From Lophium mytilinum (Eukaryota; Ascomycota; Dothideomycetes; Mytilinidiales; Mytilinidiaceae): a stretch of 64,000 nucleotides of DNA. The notes under the pieces were generated by a model that was not told where the DNA came from, searched no databases, and was given only the letters and a program-made list of their open reading frames with translations. The stretch lies in contig MU004189.1 of assembly GCA_010093605.1 (NCBI GenBank), positions 1,743,834 through 1,807,833 of the forward strand, read 5' to 3'. The translations under genes and the position numbers were made by a program. Positions 11,286 through 24,200 of the stretch are shown piece by piece (within the stretch, counting starts at the first letter, position 1; each line of letters opens with the position of its first letter).

Positions 11286-13050
11286 CTACAACATCGCCTT
11301 CTCTCCCACCGCATCCCTAACCTTCACCCCGACTTCTGCACCCTTTCGGTCCCTTAGCATCCTTCGCAGGATTTTCCCGCTCGCGGACTTCGGAATCTCA
11401 TCTACAAATTCTACCTCCTTGATCCACTTATATCTTGTTTTCCTTTCTCTTACCCACTTCATCAACGCCCGTCCCACCCCCTCATCCGCATTAACTCCAT
11501 CTTTCAGCACTACAAATGCCTTCGGGAGCTCGCCTGAATAGTCATCCTTAATTCCCATCACCGCCACATCTTCAACCTCTGGGTGCCCTAACAGGAGATC
11601 TTCCAACTCCGCCGGCGCAACTCCGATCCCCTTTACCTTTATCATCTCCTTGATCCGGTCCAGGATATGAATCATTCCCTCCTCATCCATGGCTCCCTGA
11701 TCGCCAGTTCGCAACCACCCATCCACGAACGTCTCTTGCGTCGCCTTCTCGTTCCCTAGATACCCCATGACGATCTGCGGACCCCGTGCGAGAATCTCTC
11801 CAGCCTCTCCAACTCCCGCTTCGGTCCCGTCTTCTTTGATGACTTTCACTTCCGTGTTTGCGACCACCGCGCCGCCCGTGTGTGCGTATTTGTAGTCATA
11901 CTTCTCCGGGGGATGCGCTGTTATACACGAGCACGACTCCGTCATCCCATAGCCTTGCTTAAAGCCCGTCCCCGGGAACTTCTTCTTTAGCAGCTGGATG
12001 ATCTCCTCGCTCAGAGGCGCCGCACCAGAAGAGAAGCGTGTCACGTGGCTCAAGTCGTAGTCGTTGACTTCCTTGTCCCGTACTAGGCGAATGATGATAG
12101 GCGGAACGAGGAGGAGCTCGGTAAGCTTGTAGTCGACGATTGTTTTCAGCATTCCGGGCATCGTAAATTGCGGGAGCATGATAACTTCAGCGTTGAGGAG
12201 AACGGGGAGGTGCAGTTGGTGCACGAGGCCAGTGATATGGAAGAGCGGCAGGACGGCCATGATCTTGCGGTGTGTGACGGGGGTGATTTGTTGGATCTGG
12301 AGACATTGGGCTATCACGTTCTGGTGGGATATCATGACCTGTGCATAGAAAAATCAACATCAACACCACCTTCTCACCACCACGAAACTCGAGACCCTGA
12401 ATCAAACTCACAGCCTTAGGCAGCCCAGTAGTCCCACTACTGAAACTCAAATACCCACACACATCCCCATTCCTCTTTCCGGGGGGAATCTTCCAACTCC
12501 CCACCTGCCTCCCTTCCCCCTCCCTCCTCCCCTCCTCCACAAGCTCCTGCACCGTCTTAAACCCCTCCACCCTCCCCTCCAGCAAAATCACCCTCTCCCG
12601 CCCCAATCCCACCCTCTCCGCCGCCTCAACCGCCACCCGCAAACTCCCCTCCATCGTCATCAGAAACCGCGCCTTCGCCGTCTTCAGCGCATACGCCATC
12701 TCCTCCACCCCGTACGCCGGGCTCGCGCCGCTGATCACCGCCCCTGCGCGCAGGCCCCCGAACATGGCGATGGGGTACCAGATGCTGTTTTGCGAGAAGA
12801 GCGAGATGGTTTCCCCCGGCTGCAGGCCGTGGTGCTTGACGAGCGCGGTGGCGAGGTGTGTGCTTAGGGTGCGGACTCGGGCGTAGTCGAGGCGGGCGCC
12901 CGTGGCGGCGTTGGTGTAGCCGCCTAATGGGCCGGCAGAGGTGGGGGATGATGGGGTGAGGGGCGAGTAGGGGGAGTCGAAGAGCCAGTCCCAGGCGGTG
13001 AGGGAGGAGGGGATGTCGAGCGGGGGTTGGTGGGATTTGAAGATTGTCAT
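11286..13050 (-). CDS. AMP-dependent acyl/aryl-CoA ligase (4-coumarate-CoA ligase-like)
   Basis: Exons on the minus strand: 13050-12412 and 12338-11286 (563 aa); intron 12411-12339 with GTGAGT and GCACAG. The enzyme activates a carboxylic acid as acyl-AMP and transfers it to CoA. ANL superfamily signatures are complete: phosphate-binding SFSSGTTGLPKA (202-213, split by the intron right after it), GYGMTES (342-348), GWLRTGD (420-426) and the catalytic lysine in KSASGKILRR (Lys535). The C-terminus ends in AML, which is not a standard PTS1, so peroxisomal location is not supported. Substrate cannot be read from the sequence; aryl and medium-chain acids are both possible. An in-frame upstream extension to 13239 uses an ATG, but the ATG at 13050 (MTIFKSHQPP) matches family length. 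Confidence 0.9.
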
Positions 13051-13684
13051 TTTGGGGGGTTGGGGGTGGTTTAGGAGGGAGGTGAAGTGTGGGAAGTGTG
13101 GGACGTGAGCATGGGAGGGAAACGAAGATGTAGCACGAAGAGAGTGGTTGAATTGACAAAGACTGAAATCGAATTGGAAATGGGATATGAGTAGCTTTTG
13201 AATGTCTATAGAGGCATTGAAAGTCCTCGGCGCTACCAACTACGTCTTTTCATCTTGCCTCGTCCACCTCGGCGCGCTGGATTGGGGTGGAGGGGTGATG
13301 TGGAGTCGGTGATTGCGAGTCGCGTTGCGGGGAAGATGGCGGCGATTTGGTGAAGCGTGAAGATCGGCAAGGTTTGCCGAGTGGCTATATGTCGTCTTCA
13401 AAGACCAGCAAAGGGAGGGCATATTGGGTATTTATGTACAAGCTTTGAACTGCGCACACGAGATGTTGAGTAAACGGACCGTCGCTCGATTATAGATCAC
13501 TTGCACACAGGTCTATGGAGTCGCTAGAATGGTATCAAGAAGAAATTAACCGCCATGTACTTTATGTACATCATACCAAAAGAAGCTAGCCCGGCATTGG
13601 GACTTAGCCTTAACAACATCAAGAAAACCCGAAAACCGTCTATGGTATATCACCAAGCCTTTGCCCAAGCGCCCACTGAGTGTA
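13051..13684. other. Intergenic, promoter of CoA ligase
   Basis: Holds the upstream region of the CoA ligase and the 3' flank of the tyrosinase gene. No further gene seen. Confidence 0.55.
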
Positions 13685-15847
13685 TCAACAATACCCAGCA
13701 TCCACACCAACTCTTTGGGTGAAGACAGTTTCATATTGTCCTGCAACTGGGAACTTCGTCGCATCCCCTGGCGTTACTGGAGCTGTAACGACTGAGAGTT
13801 CGATGCCTGGGACAGCCCCTAGGGGAACGTTGTGTTTTTGAACCTATGCCCATTAGGTCAGTATTCATCCAAATGGAAGAACCCAGTAGATCTAAAATAA
13901 CTTACAGATAAGACACGCCAACTCAACTTTGTCTTGAGGTACTCCGTAACAAGATCTATCTCACACAGATCTGCTACCTTGCCATCCTCTACATGCTTTT
14001 TCAGCGTCCATGTGAGCGGAACAGCGGTATTTACCATGCCGGTGCCATTCGTAGAGTGCTTCATGTTGTCCGACGACCAGACCGCAGTAGAGCCGGCAAA
14101 ATTTGGGTGGCTGTTCCAGCATGTCGGGTCCGAATCGTCCCCTGGTGCGTCGCCTACGAAGACGTAGACGAAATAGCCGCCTGACAATGCGAACTTGGGA
14201 GCTTTGATCTGAGCTACGTAGATCTGTTCCATGACGGTTTCAACTTCCTGGATTATGCCAGCTTCACGCTTCTGGTTTGAAGGCGCGGAATCACCGTAGT
14301 GATTTTCGATGGTCTGCAGGAGAGTAGCTGGGTCGTCTGAGATGTCGTCGTATGTGTATCCGAACACCGTGTAATCCCTCACGTCTTGAGAAGTAAAGAA
14401 TTCGCCGCCTGCGGTCTTATGGAAAGGGTAAAGCTCTAAAGCAGCGAAGTTAGCATTAGAAGAGAACTGACGAAAACGACGCTTACCAGAATTCTCATCC
14501 GCAACGGCGTTATTCGGTCTCGCAAAAGTGGTGTATTCCTGGGTTTGGGGCTGTACCCAAGTGTCCCGATGTCCTTTCTGCCACATGGCTGCTATATGAT
14601 CGATGTTGCTAGATTTCATGATCAGTCTACCAGTACTCCGGCGCTAGGGGTATTGACAACAGATAACTGAATCTACTCACAGATGATGGAACATGAATAT
14701 TGGGTCAAAGGACGAATACGGAACATTCGACATATGCCCACCCTCTCCTCCTATCGTCATGTGAACAATGTCATGCACGGATTCCAGACTGTCGCCATCG
14801 TACGAGGAGCTGCTGACGTTGCTGAAGTTGGTTTCCAGGGTTAGAATATGGTGGACACGCTCGCGTAAGTTCAGACTGGTCTTTTGGAGTTCACTGTTGA
14901 CGACATCATTTCGACTGGCGGCATTTGCGTCTTGCGAAGTAGGAATCCGGACAGTGTTCGGGTATTCCGACCACGATAGGTCGTTCTTCTAAGATTAGTT
15001 CATGTATTGGCTTTCCGCGTATGCCCGCGATCGAGTATAGGAAGGACTTACAGGGTCATACAAATCTTTCTTGCTGTTCGAGGGAAATTTGTAGGAGAAG
15101 AGGGGGTTGTCGACCGTTTGATTCCCAGTAGATGTGACGATATTGACTTTAGGCCGCTGAAAGAAATCGGGGAGGGTCGGATCCCCTGATGCAAGATTTC
15201 TTGCCCAGTCAAAGTACGGTACTCTCAGAGTTTCCAGTACCTTGCTATAACGGTCTTTCAACCCACCATTTGGGAACTTAGAGACAGCCGTTCTAGCGTT
15301 CCCCAAAAGGGTTTGCTAGGTTTCTTAGCGAAGGAATGGGCTACAATGGAGTGCTATATGCTCACCTCGATGAGTGCGCAGTACGGCCTGTGCCATGTGA
15401 GGAAAAGATTAGAAGAGTGAGTGCAATAACCTCCGGACCCTCCATCTGCCTGTGGAACACTATCCCACGCTTGCTGCATACCATGAATTCCTAAGGTAGG
15501 GTCAGCAAATGTACATTCTTAAGGAGAACACGCCGGCAAATTCACTCACCCATGATTTTGTACCAGCTGAAGGCATCGTTTGGATCCACCTCCTCCTGCC
15601 ACCACTTCATGCCCAACACAAAGACGTTCCACGCATCCACGTCCTTCTTCAAATCCCGGATCTCAAGTCGAGGATGTACACCACCAACAGGTGATGAAAT
15701 AGCGTGATAATTGCCACGGCGTGCGACTCCTGGCGCCTGACGGTACTCTAGCTCCTCTGCGAGGTGGGATAAGCTGCCAATGGGCTTACAGATAGCAGAA
15801 GATAGTACAGCGAGGACGACTGCAGCGGTGCGGAGGTAGCGCGACAT
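13685..15847 (-). CDS. Secreted tyrosinase (type-3 copper oxidase)
   Basis: Seven exons on the minus strand: 15847-15550, 15490-15366, 15315-15052, 14988-14681, 14608-14487, 14435-13906, 13843-13685 (601 aa). Introns are 50-72 bp and every join restores family sequence. Tyrosinases hydroxylate monophenols and oxidise diphenols to quinones, for melanin or pigment formation. A signal peptide is likely (MSRYLRTAAVVLAVLSSAIC). Copper A ligands: His102 (IHGM), His124 (CTHSSN), His133 (WHRPY). Copper B ligands: His301 and His305 (VHDIVHM) and His331 (FMFHHLNID). The extra C-terminal domain (from about residue 370, with YFVYVFVGDAP) is the part that in many ascomycete tyrosinases is removed on activation. 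All ligands are present, so the enzyme should be active. Confidence 0.93.
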
Positions 15848-17711
15848 CCTGGGCAGATGTGGAGGGAATCTTAAAGTTACGAGCTAGAGGCCCTTCGGGG
15901 TTCTTTAGGAATGGCCACAGGAGTATCGGTGGATTCGGAAAGTTGGATATGCGGTGAAGACCACGAGTGGGGGATGAGTGTACAATGAGCCGAACAGAAA
16001 TAATCAAGGAAAGGATCAGTTAGTAGTGGAAGCTTGTCGCACCACAAGGCGAGTCTGAGAGAGCGCGAATGATCACAACCGTGCAAGCACGAAGAGAAAC
16101 GAGTGAAGTAGGAAAAGAAACGAAAGAAAAGCAAAAAGACCGTGGAGACACTTTGTGTGACGTGGAGCAGTGTGATGTAGACAGACAGCAACTGGGGGGT
16201 AGACGGTGAATATAGGTGTCCATTAATTTAACGGATCCTAGCTGCAGTACTGGGCCCATGCGAAGATCCTTATGTCCGTTGAAGATAGGACCTTCGAAGA
16301 TCCTCCACAGCTACGCATTGCCTAGTTTGGGGTAGGGACAGAGAGACAGCAACTGTTTGCAGACAGCGTCATTCCGTCCGCGGGAGAAGACACAGCACTC
16401 GCAGGATTCAACTGCAGTAGACTAAACGTTGTGTCGGCCAACACGAGGTGGAGAATGAAGCGTATAACCAGGGCCGTAGATCTATACTTAGTCCTCGCAA
16501 AGCAGATTGGCTGTCTGCCTAGGTAGTTCTAGTGAAAGATGACACTGCGCCGGTCACGATGCGGTGCTTGGCCACTCTCGTTCCATCCATCGGGGAGCCA
16601 GTCTCGCATCTGCGTAGACACAGAGACGGCACAAGTAATCCAACGGGCGTACTCGGAGCAGGCGGCATCCTGCATATTCTGCGTATCCTGCATGTGGTGG
16701 AGCGAGGTAGGTGCGTCGTTCCTCCAGGAAGTATTCCTACGGCATACTGCAGAACTGAGTCGTAGATCTACAGCACGTCCATGCCTCTGAAACACAACGT
16801 TTGCAAATCTTGGACAACGTCGTGCACACTTTCCAGCGGCCCACAGGGCGACATGTTCAGCACACGATGCAGTGCCCTGAGACCTGGTCTAACACGCGAT
16901 TCAATTCTCTGCAGGGCCGTCCTCATTCATCAACTCGCATCCAGGAACCGTCATGTGCAACCAGACCGACATCATGGAAGCGGGTACATGGTGTAACCCT
17001 GTCGCCCTCACCACTGTCATGTTTCTCGATTTTCCAGCCACACTAATCACCGCTGTATAGTATGTTGGTTGTTGGGGGAGGCGGAGTCGCGCCGCGGCTG
17101 TGCTGGCTCCCAGTCCTGTCATCAATCTCGCGAGATGGGCAGTATATTCATAGACAAATACCCAACGAGACCATTGCTGCTCTGAGTTAGTTGCGAGTGA
17201 GGCCACTTGTACATCCTGAGCTGCCTGCAAGCAGTCCACTGCGTGAGACAAAAAGGCCCAACGGCGGTCAACACTACGTGGCTGGCGATGTAAGGGGTGC
17301 ACTCGCACGATTTGCCCACGAGAGGGCAACGAGGCTATAAGAAAGCTTCTGTGGTCTTGATCCACTCAAGCCTCGAATGGGACTGTAAGGAGCAGTAATG
17401 CACTGCAAGGGCGACAAAGATGACGCTTCGCCACGAGAATCGAGTGAGTCTAGACTTGGGACGATGTGTGAAGCACGACGAAAGCACGTACGATAGATTA
17501 TGATAACGTGCATCACGTTTCCATGACCCAGCCGAGACAGACAGATAATTCTGTGACCAATTGTCTTCCAGAACGCCATAGTAGCCTCGGTATAGTTGTA
17601 CACCCCGAAAAGAAACCGACCGCAACAGACGCCAGGGACCACGAACCCAGTCCCTCAATTTCTCTGACCAAGTCCCTCACGGCACTTCATCTTGTGCAAC
17701 TTCTCAGCCTC
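15848..17711. other. Long intergenic region, no gene seen
   Basis: 1.86 kb upstream of the tyrosinase gene and downstream of ssr4. Scattered open frames on both strands (longest about 150 codons) lack motifs and splice support. It may hold regulatory sites for the tyrosinase gene. Confidence 0.5.
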
Positions 17712-20003
17712 CTAATCCTCCCCGGACTCATGCACCTCCGTCCCATGGAAAGCATCACCAAAGGCCGAGTCCTCTAATGCGAGACCAAGATCATCGTCTG
17801 CGTTCGCGTAGTCAGCCAGGGCATCGCCAGCTGTATCCAGATTGTCGAAGCTGAAAGAGTCCGTCGTATCAAACAGTCCCGTGCCAGTTTCAGTATTGGA
17901 AGCGGGTGCAGCGGCTCGTGCAGAAGTCGCTGTGGAGTTGTCGGCTTTGGGCTGCCCGCCGGTGGTTTGCGGAGCGTTCGCGGCCTCATTAACCATGACC
18001 CAGTCACCCTCACCCTCGCTGCCCTTGCCATCCCCCATTCCTGCCATTTCCACATCCAAGTCCATTAGATCGTTTGCCCCGTCGCTCTGCCCCATCAATG
18101 TTGAGCTCCCTACGCCTGGAGTCCCCACGGAAGATATAGCTCCGCTGCCAGTCTGCGCACCATGCAGCACGGCGGGATTAGCGGGTGTGGTGGCCAGCGA
18201 TGTCGAGCCGCCATACTGGTCTAGTAGGCTTGCGGCGGTGTTATCTGCGTCCATAGCACTCTCTTCGAGCAAACCATTCAACGCACTGTCGTCGTTTCCA
18301 TTGCTCTCATATGCAGCACCCTGTCCATTGGTACCGCCATTACCATGTCCAGTGCCGTTGACCGGTTGCTGGACCTGTACAGGCTGGACCTGCTCCTCGA
18401 TGAAGCCACCTTTGTCTACACAGATGACGCTCTTTTGCGTCCCGATTTTGACCCCCAGCAATGCCTCGATTTCTGCAACAATAGCATCCGGTTTCTCTTC
18501 GTCTTTGGGTGTTTCCGCACGGGGCGGTTGTGGACTCAACTCATCACCTGTCTCTTCTGGCAGAGTGGTAGAAATGTTGTGACCAGGGCTATGCGCAGCT
18601 TCTCGCAACCTACGTTCTGCCTTGATGTAGGTTTTGCTGCGCTTGAGGTTGGCAAGTTTGCGGGCGTGGTCAGCGCGCATCTTCGCGAGCTCGGCCTCTT
18701 CCTTTTTGGTGTACTCCTCTACGCGCTTTTCAAAGTCCGCAAGCTGCTCAGGGTCAAGTTTGTGGTAGCTCTTCGACTTGTTCGGGGCGCTTGGAAGAGA
18801 GTCCGCTGATGGGGCATCGAGAAGGCCGTCCGTCAGAGGCGCGAGTTCTCCCATAAGCCCTAGACCAAGATCAACAGGGAGAATCTGGCCGACGGCGTAG
18901 GGGGATGAGAAAACTTCTTCCATCCACTCATGATGTTGCGTGTAACGCATGGTGCTGATCTCACGGGGAGTGAGGTGATCGAGCAGGTCTCCAAGGGTGG
19001 TGTTTTCTTCATCTTCTATGCTCGTATCAGCGCCGACTGCAGTTGGTGGCATCCCAGGACCGCCGACTGTTCCTGGCATTTGTGAGGGTGGTACTTGGCG
19101 CATGCGCTTAGCCGGGGGGCCTCCGGGCGTTGGCGCCTGTGGTTGTTGGTAGTATTGAGCCTGTCTTGCCATGGCACCACCCATTGGCTGCATTGGATTG
19201 AACATCGGGCGTCCTTGGGCGGCCATGTTGTGCATTTGACTACTAGGAGCGAACTTCACGTCTGGCCAGTTGCCCCTGTCTCGAAGCATAAATTCCTTCC
19301 GCTGCAATTGTCCTTGTTTTTCGAGGTAGATCCGCTCTTGTATAACTCTTTGAACGTCGGGCCGGATTTGGATTTGAGCCGCGGGGAATCTGCAATCTGG
19401 CGCAGCTTGTGTGTAGTGTACGATCCAGAGATTAGGGTCAAAAGGTGCATTGGCCGCCGGGTTCTTGTCGATGATGCGATATCTATGGCGAGAGTGAGTT
19501 GCTAATTGTTCAACGCCGTAGCGACATCCACTACGGTGAACGAGGATTTCTAGGGTCTGTTCGCGGGTGAAAGGTTAGAACTCAGCACTGTCGCGAACTA
19601 TAAGGGTTACTCACATAACCTCGAATGTCGATTTTGTATGATGTTTCCTCGTCTGCCCAAGTATAACCATCGCTCGCAAAGCTGTTACCCATATGGGGAG
19701 GCTGCCATGTTAAGATAACGGTGCCGTCGGGAGGTGGAGCCTGAAAGTACGTCCATGCGACAGGTTGCGCATCGTTCACAATCTTAGGAGCGTTGAGAAG
19801 ATAATCCAGGGCAATATTGGGTTGGAGCTGCGCTTGATGGGGAAATCGGTAGGAGGATACCAAATGTACATGAGGCAACTAGTAAAGTCAGCGCATCTGG
19901 GTTGGGGGCATTGGCTTCCGTAAAGACTACTCACTACAAACTGGGGAACATTGCTGCTGGGATCTTGTCCCATTCGGACATCCACATGATTCTGAGCCAT
20001 CAT
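17712..20003 (-). CDS. ssr4: SWI/SNF and RSC complex subunit Ssr4
   Basis: Exons on the minus strand: 20003-19935, 19878-19615 and 19556-17712 (725 aa); introns of 56 and 58 bp. Family members are stable subunits of the SWI/SNF and RSC chromatin remodellers in fission yeast and filamentous fungi. The N-terminal third carries the Ssr4 domain (LPHVHLVSSYRFPHQ, YLLNAPKIV, GTVILTWQPPHMGNSFASDGY, YTLEILVHRSGCRYGVE, APFDPNLWIVHY). The rest is largely disordered: a Met/Gln/Pro-rich linker, a conserved piece around TLGDLLDHLTPREISTMRYTQHHEWMEEV, a basic coiled coil (FEKRVEEYTKKEEAELAKMR) and an acidic, Ala/Gly/Asn-rich tail. The short first exon is the least certain part; a start further upstream is possible. 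Confidence 0.88.
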
Positions 20004-20422
20004 TTTGCTGACGAGAATGCCACAGGCAGCGCGTTGGTGGAGGTATGGTGAATGCGCGTGGGGAGCTTCGATGTTGCAGTGGTTTCTGAAGTCGCGTTGA
20101 AAGACGCTAGGTAGTATTCGTGTTGGGTCACGTGACTATATAATTTTGCATTATCGACACCGGCGCACCTGACAGCAATCTGGACAGTATTTCAGCCATG
20201 TACGCATGCAAAGGTCCAAAGTGTGAGAAGATTTGAGCTTCAATTGATTTTATCCGCTCCGAGTGGGTTGACTGCCCAGTATGGCTCCGATGATATCCAG
20301 CAACCTTGAGAACCAGAATTACAGTAAGCTTGATGTAAGCCATGCTACCCGGAATCTTCGAAAGAGAAGTGTGACATGTGGCCATACTTCATACCCAACA
20401 CTCCGTTCCAATGACTTAGTCG
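20004..20422. promoter_or_regulatory. ssr4 promoter with palindromic E-box
   Basis: 419 bp upstream of ssr4, downstream of LSM12 on the same strand. The 10-bp palindrome GTCACGTGAC (20127-20136) is a strong bHLH-type E-box. No gene seen. Confidence 0.5.
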
Positions 20423-21445
20423 CTATCCCCCTTTCCTCGGGGCAATCGGCGTAGCAACCGACACCCTTGGGTTCTGAGCCTGGGCTTGAGGCTGCTGGCC
20501 TTGCTGCGGTCCTGCTCCTGATTTCTTCTTCGCGAAGAAGTTCTCCAGCACCTTTTTCACGTGCGGGATACTCTGCTGCTTGCCCTGCGGCGCCTTGCAG
20601 TCTTCAAGAGAATATGGCTTGGAGATGATGACGGCGTCGTTGACAATGATGTCGGTATCGTGCCAGCGGCATGGAAGACTATATTGCCATATGATTGGTT
20701 AGCAGCGGTTGAGGAAAATGGCCCCGGGTTATTATCTGGGCCAGAAAGGATGTATAAGGCAACCCACGTTCTAGCCAACGCGTCGAAGATCTCTTGTGCC
20801 TCCTTGCTGACGCCTCGTCCTCTCATCGCATCGCGTTCCTTGATCTTCCTGATTGTAGCCTCCTCCCTAGCCCTGACAGCATCGAGATCAACCTTTGCAA
20901 TGCTTGGTAGAGCCCCGTCAAAGCCGGGAGCTGATCCCTCAACCCGCTCTCCCGCGCCCAGCAATTCAATGTTCAGGATGTGCGCGAAGGGGATGATATG
21001 GTAGTCGCCTGGCTGGGACGAAATGGTCGCAGAGGGATTGGGGGGTGCGGGGGTGGTGTTGATGGCGATGGCGTGGGTTATGTTGCAGGTTGTAAAGAGG
21101 GTTCCTTCAAGAACGGTATTATACGGTGCAACGGTGATTTTGATGCTGTTTTCAACGAATATAAGCTTGATTCATCCATATTGGTAGGTCATAGGCTCTG
21201 GATCCCGTCCTCACTGGAAATCCCCATGCAACTCCAGCTGTTGTGTTTGCTGATCCGTTGCGCAAGACACGATGGGATGGGAGATTGCGAGTTTTGGGCA
21301 GGGAACTGAGAGAGAGAGGGCGAACATACCGCGCGCCAACCGCCTTGTAGAGGATAGAGTCCGAATCGATCACATCTTTCCCGCCTGCAACCTTCGGTGT
21401 CGCAATCTTGCCCGCCGTAGCCTGTCTCTTGTGATCCGCAGCCAT
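20423..21445 (-). CDS. LSM12: LSM12 homologue (anticodon-binding-like domain protein)
   Basis: Exons on the minus strand: 21445-21330, 21145-20768 and 20678-20423 (249 aa); introns of 184 and 89 bp. The order is a short basic leader, an Lsm domain (VLEGTLFTTCNITHAIAIN, PGDYHIIPFAHILNIELL), then the Lsm12 anticodon-binding (AD) domain (PSIAKVDLDAVRAREEATI, GVSKEAQEIFDAL, LPCRWHDTDIIVNDAVIISKPY). The tail is Gln/Gly-rich (GAGPQQGQQPQAQAQ). Yeast Lsm12 associates with Pbp1/ataxin-2 and Pbp4 in RNA metabolism. The first intron is long for this window but its removal joins GAR to IKITVAPYN in good agreement with the family. Confidence 0.9.
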
Positions 21446-22208
21446 GCTTCCCACGGCTTGCTCTTCTGCTTCTCGTGCTCACTGCCTCGGAAGAGAGAAC
21501 CGGGTCGCGATTTCTTTTTTTGTCGAGGCCGTAGAGCTTGTATTCTCCTGGAATCTTCTGACTGTGAGAGGTCTCTCTGGCTTCGGGAGCCTCTGCTGAG
21601 CGCGCGCCCTGTCCGTCAACGCCGACGCATGTAATCAAAGAAAAGGGAGGAAGCAAAAGAGCGACAAGAAAAGCAGAAGCAGCCTAGAAGACGAAAGTAA
21701 GGTGGCCTTGGTAGAGCGTGCAGCTCGGAGGTGGATGCACAGGGTGAAGTTCCGATGGCTTGGCAACAGGTAATAAATTAGGTACGTCAGTTTGCACCGA
21801 CACAGCGCTTTGTTTTGCTTAACGAGATTATAAGACCGGCAGAACCAGAAGCACTACCGACATCATGAATGTGCCTTGTAGGTATGAGGTAAGTCAGCGG
21901 GTTCAGAATTCCAGATACAGCCATTCATCGAGGTGCACAGACCAATCTGACTACTTCGTACCGTTGGCAGAATAGCCGTCACCACATATCGCTCTACTCA
22001 TCGTCTCAGCTATCAGACACTTTTCATCACTACAGAAGCACTACAATCTCCAAATGGTGAACGCCTCTCTCATTTCTCAATTTGACTTTCGTATGTATGC
22101 ACATGTTGTCACAGTACGGAAGCCCAGTGCAGCCCAAGCGCGCCTATTGTGAATGTGCCTTTATATCTATGCCGCGAGCGAGCTCTCCAGAGTGCCAAGA
22201 ACCTCTTC
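21446..22208. other. Intergenic, LSM12 promoter and GND1 3' flank
   Basis: No gene seen. Region contains an ordinary mixed-composition spacer. Confidence 0.55.
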
Positions 22209-24200
22209 TTATGCGGTGTAAGTCGACGCCGAGATGTTTCCTCCCCGTCCAGTCCAATTGACGTGGATGTCCTTGCCCTCTGGGTAGTCGGCGTTGGCGG
22301 CTTCGGGCTTGACGCGGAAAGTGTGGGCACCGAAGTAATCTCTCTGTGCCTGCAGCAGGTTGGCGGGCAGGTCCTTGGAGCGGTAACCGTCGTAGAAGCT
22401 CAACGCAGTGCTGAAGGCTGGGGTGGGGATACCCCACAGGGCGCCCTTGCTGACGATGTCTCTCCAGCCGGGTTGAGCCTATTGTTGTGTCAGTATCTTG
22501 CAGATTCACAATACGCGGAGGCACTTACCTTGTGGATAGCCTTGTTGAAGAAGTCGTCGAATAGAAGGTTCTCTAGGTCGGGGTTCGCACGGTACCTGAA
22601 TCGGTGAGTCAACACACTACTATTACCAATGTTCTACGGGTTGCTTACGCCTTGGTGATGTCCTTGAGGAAGACGGATCGAATGATGCAGCCACCACGCC
22701 ACATGAGGGCAATTTCGGGCTTGTTCAGCTTCCACTTGTACTCCTTTGCGGCCTTTCCATTCGTCAGCACGAGTCCACTGCTATCTTGATATGAAGACTC
22801 ACATTTTGGATCAGCATGAATCCTTGGGCGTACGAGATAATCTTAGATGCGTAGAGGGCCTGTTCGAGGTTCGCCAGGAATTGCTTCTTGTCGCCGGTGA
22901 AGCTAGGAGTTGGTCCGTCAAGGACCTTAGCAGCACGACCACGCTCAGCCTTTAGAGAGCTGAGGCAGCGAGCGAAGACGGCCTCACCAATCAAGGTGAC
23001 GGGCATACCAAGGTCCAATGCGTTGATGGCGGTCCACTTTCCAGTACCTTTCTGTCCGGCAGAGTCAAGAATCTTCTCAACGATAGGTTGTCCGTCCTTG
23101 TCATCGTTCTTGTACATGATGTCGCGGGTGATCTCGATGAGGAATGAGTCGAGAACGCCCTTGTTCCACTCAGTGAAGACGTCACCGATCTCCTTATCCT
23201 CTAGATCGAGACCGCGCTTCATGATGTCGTAGGCCTGGAAAGGTCAGGGATTTTCTCTTCATTTCAAGTGGGTCTCCTCGTACCTCGCAGATCAACTGCA
23301 TGTCACCGTACTCAATACCGTTGTGGACCATCTTCACGTAGTGGCCAGCACCCTCGTCACCAACCCATTGGCAGCAAGCTTCGCCGTCAGACTTGGCAGA
23401 GATGGATTGTAGCACGTCCTAGCGACTGTTAGGACCGAAGCAGGGATTAGCTAAGACTTGACTGACCTTGATGTATGGCCAGGCCTCTGTGCAAAGGTTA
23501 GTCCCAATCTGTCAAATATGCTATAGAAGCGCGCCGTACCTTCGTTGCCACCGGGCATGATACTGGGGCCATAACGGGCACCCTCCTCACCACCGGAGAC
23601 ACCGGTTCCAACGAATCGGATTCCCTTGGCCGAAAGATACTTGGTACGGCGGTTGGTGTCGGGGAAATGTGAGTTACCGCCGTCAATGATGATGTCGCCC
23701 TCCTCGACACCACCGTTCAGGAGGAGCTCGATGAAGTCGTCGACGGGCTTGCCAGCCATGACGAGCATCATCATGCGGCGTGGCTTCTTAAGCTTGGACA
23801 CGAACTCCTCGATGGAGTGGGCGCCGACAATGGACTTGCCCTTGGCCTCTGGACCATTGGTCAGCGCTGTCTTGGGTGAAATTTGGGGTGTCAACGTACC
23901 ATCTCCGAGGAAACGGTCGACCTTGGCCACCTGTTCTTTTGTCAGTTTCCTTCTTCTCACATCTGGGCGGCGGACTTACGGTGCGGTTGAATGCCACAAC
24001 AGTGAAGCCATGATCCGCGCTTTCCGGGTCTTAGTACGTGTTTGCGCGAGCGAGGCGGGACGAGGGGCTGCTTACGCATTGAGGATCAGATTCTGGCCCA
24101 TAACCTGCGGCGCGTATTAGCAATGGCTCTGCAAGAGTTCAGCGTGCACAGTACTCACGGCCAGGCCAATGAGGCCGAAATCTCCAACGGGCTCAGCCAT
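22209..24200 (-). CDS. GND1: 6-phosphogluconate dehydrogenase, decarboxylating
   Basis: Eleven exons on the minus strand: 24200-24159, 24104-24076, 24019-23980, 23930-23900, 23848-23540, 23486-23467, 23418-23284, 23234-22803, 22752-22649, 22595-22529, 22478-22209 (492 aa, the usual size). All ten introns are 48-56 bp. The enzyme oxidises 6-phosphogluconate to ribulose 5-phosphate with NADP in the cytosol (oxidative pentose phosphate pathway). Seen: Rossmann start [34 protein letters not shown], signature [41 protein letters not shown], and the C-terminal tail TWTGRGGN-like end ([14 protein letters not shown]). Exons 2, 3, 4 and 6 are only 29, 40, 31 and 20 nt. Head-to-head with the RBM42-like gene. 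Confidence 0.97.

Noticed and set aside
16901-17365. 154-codon minus-strand frame upstream of the tyrosinase gene
   Set aside because: No motif, no splice support and competing frames on both strands.
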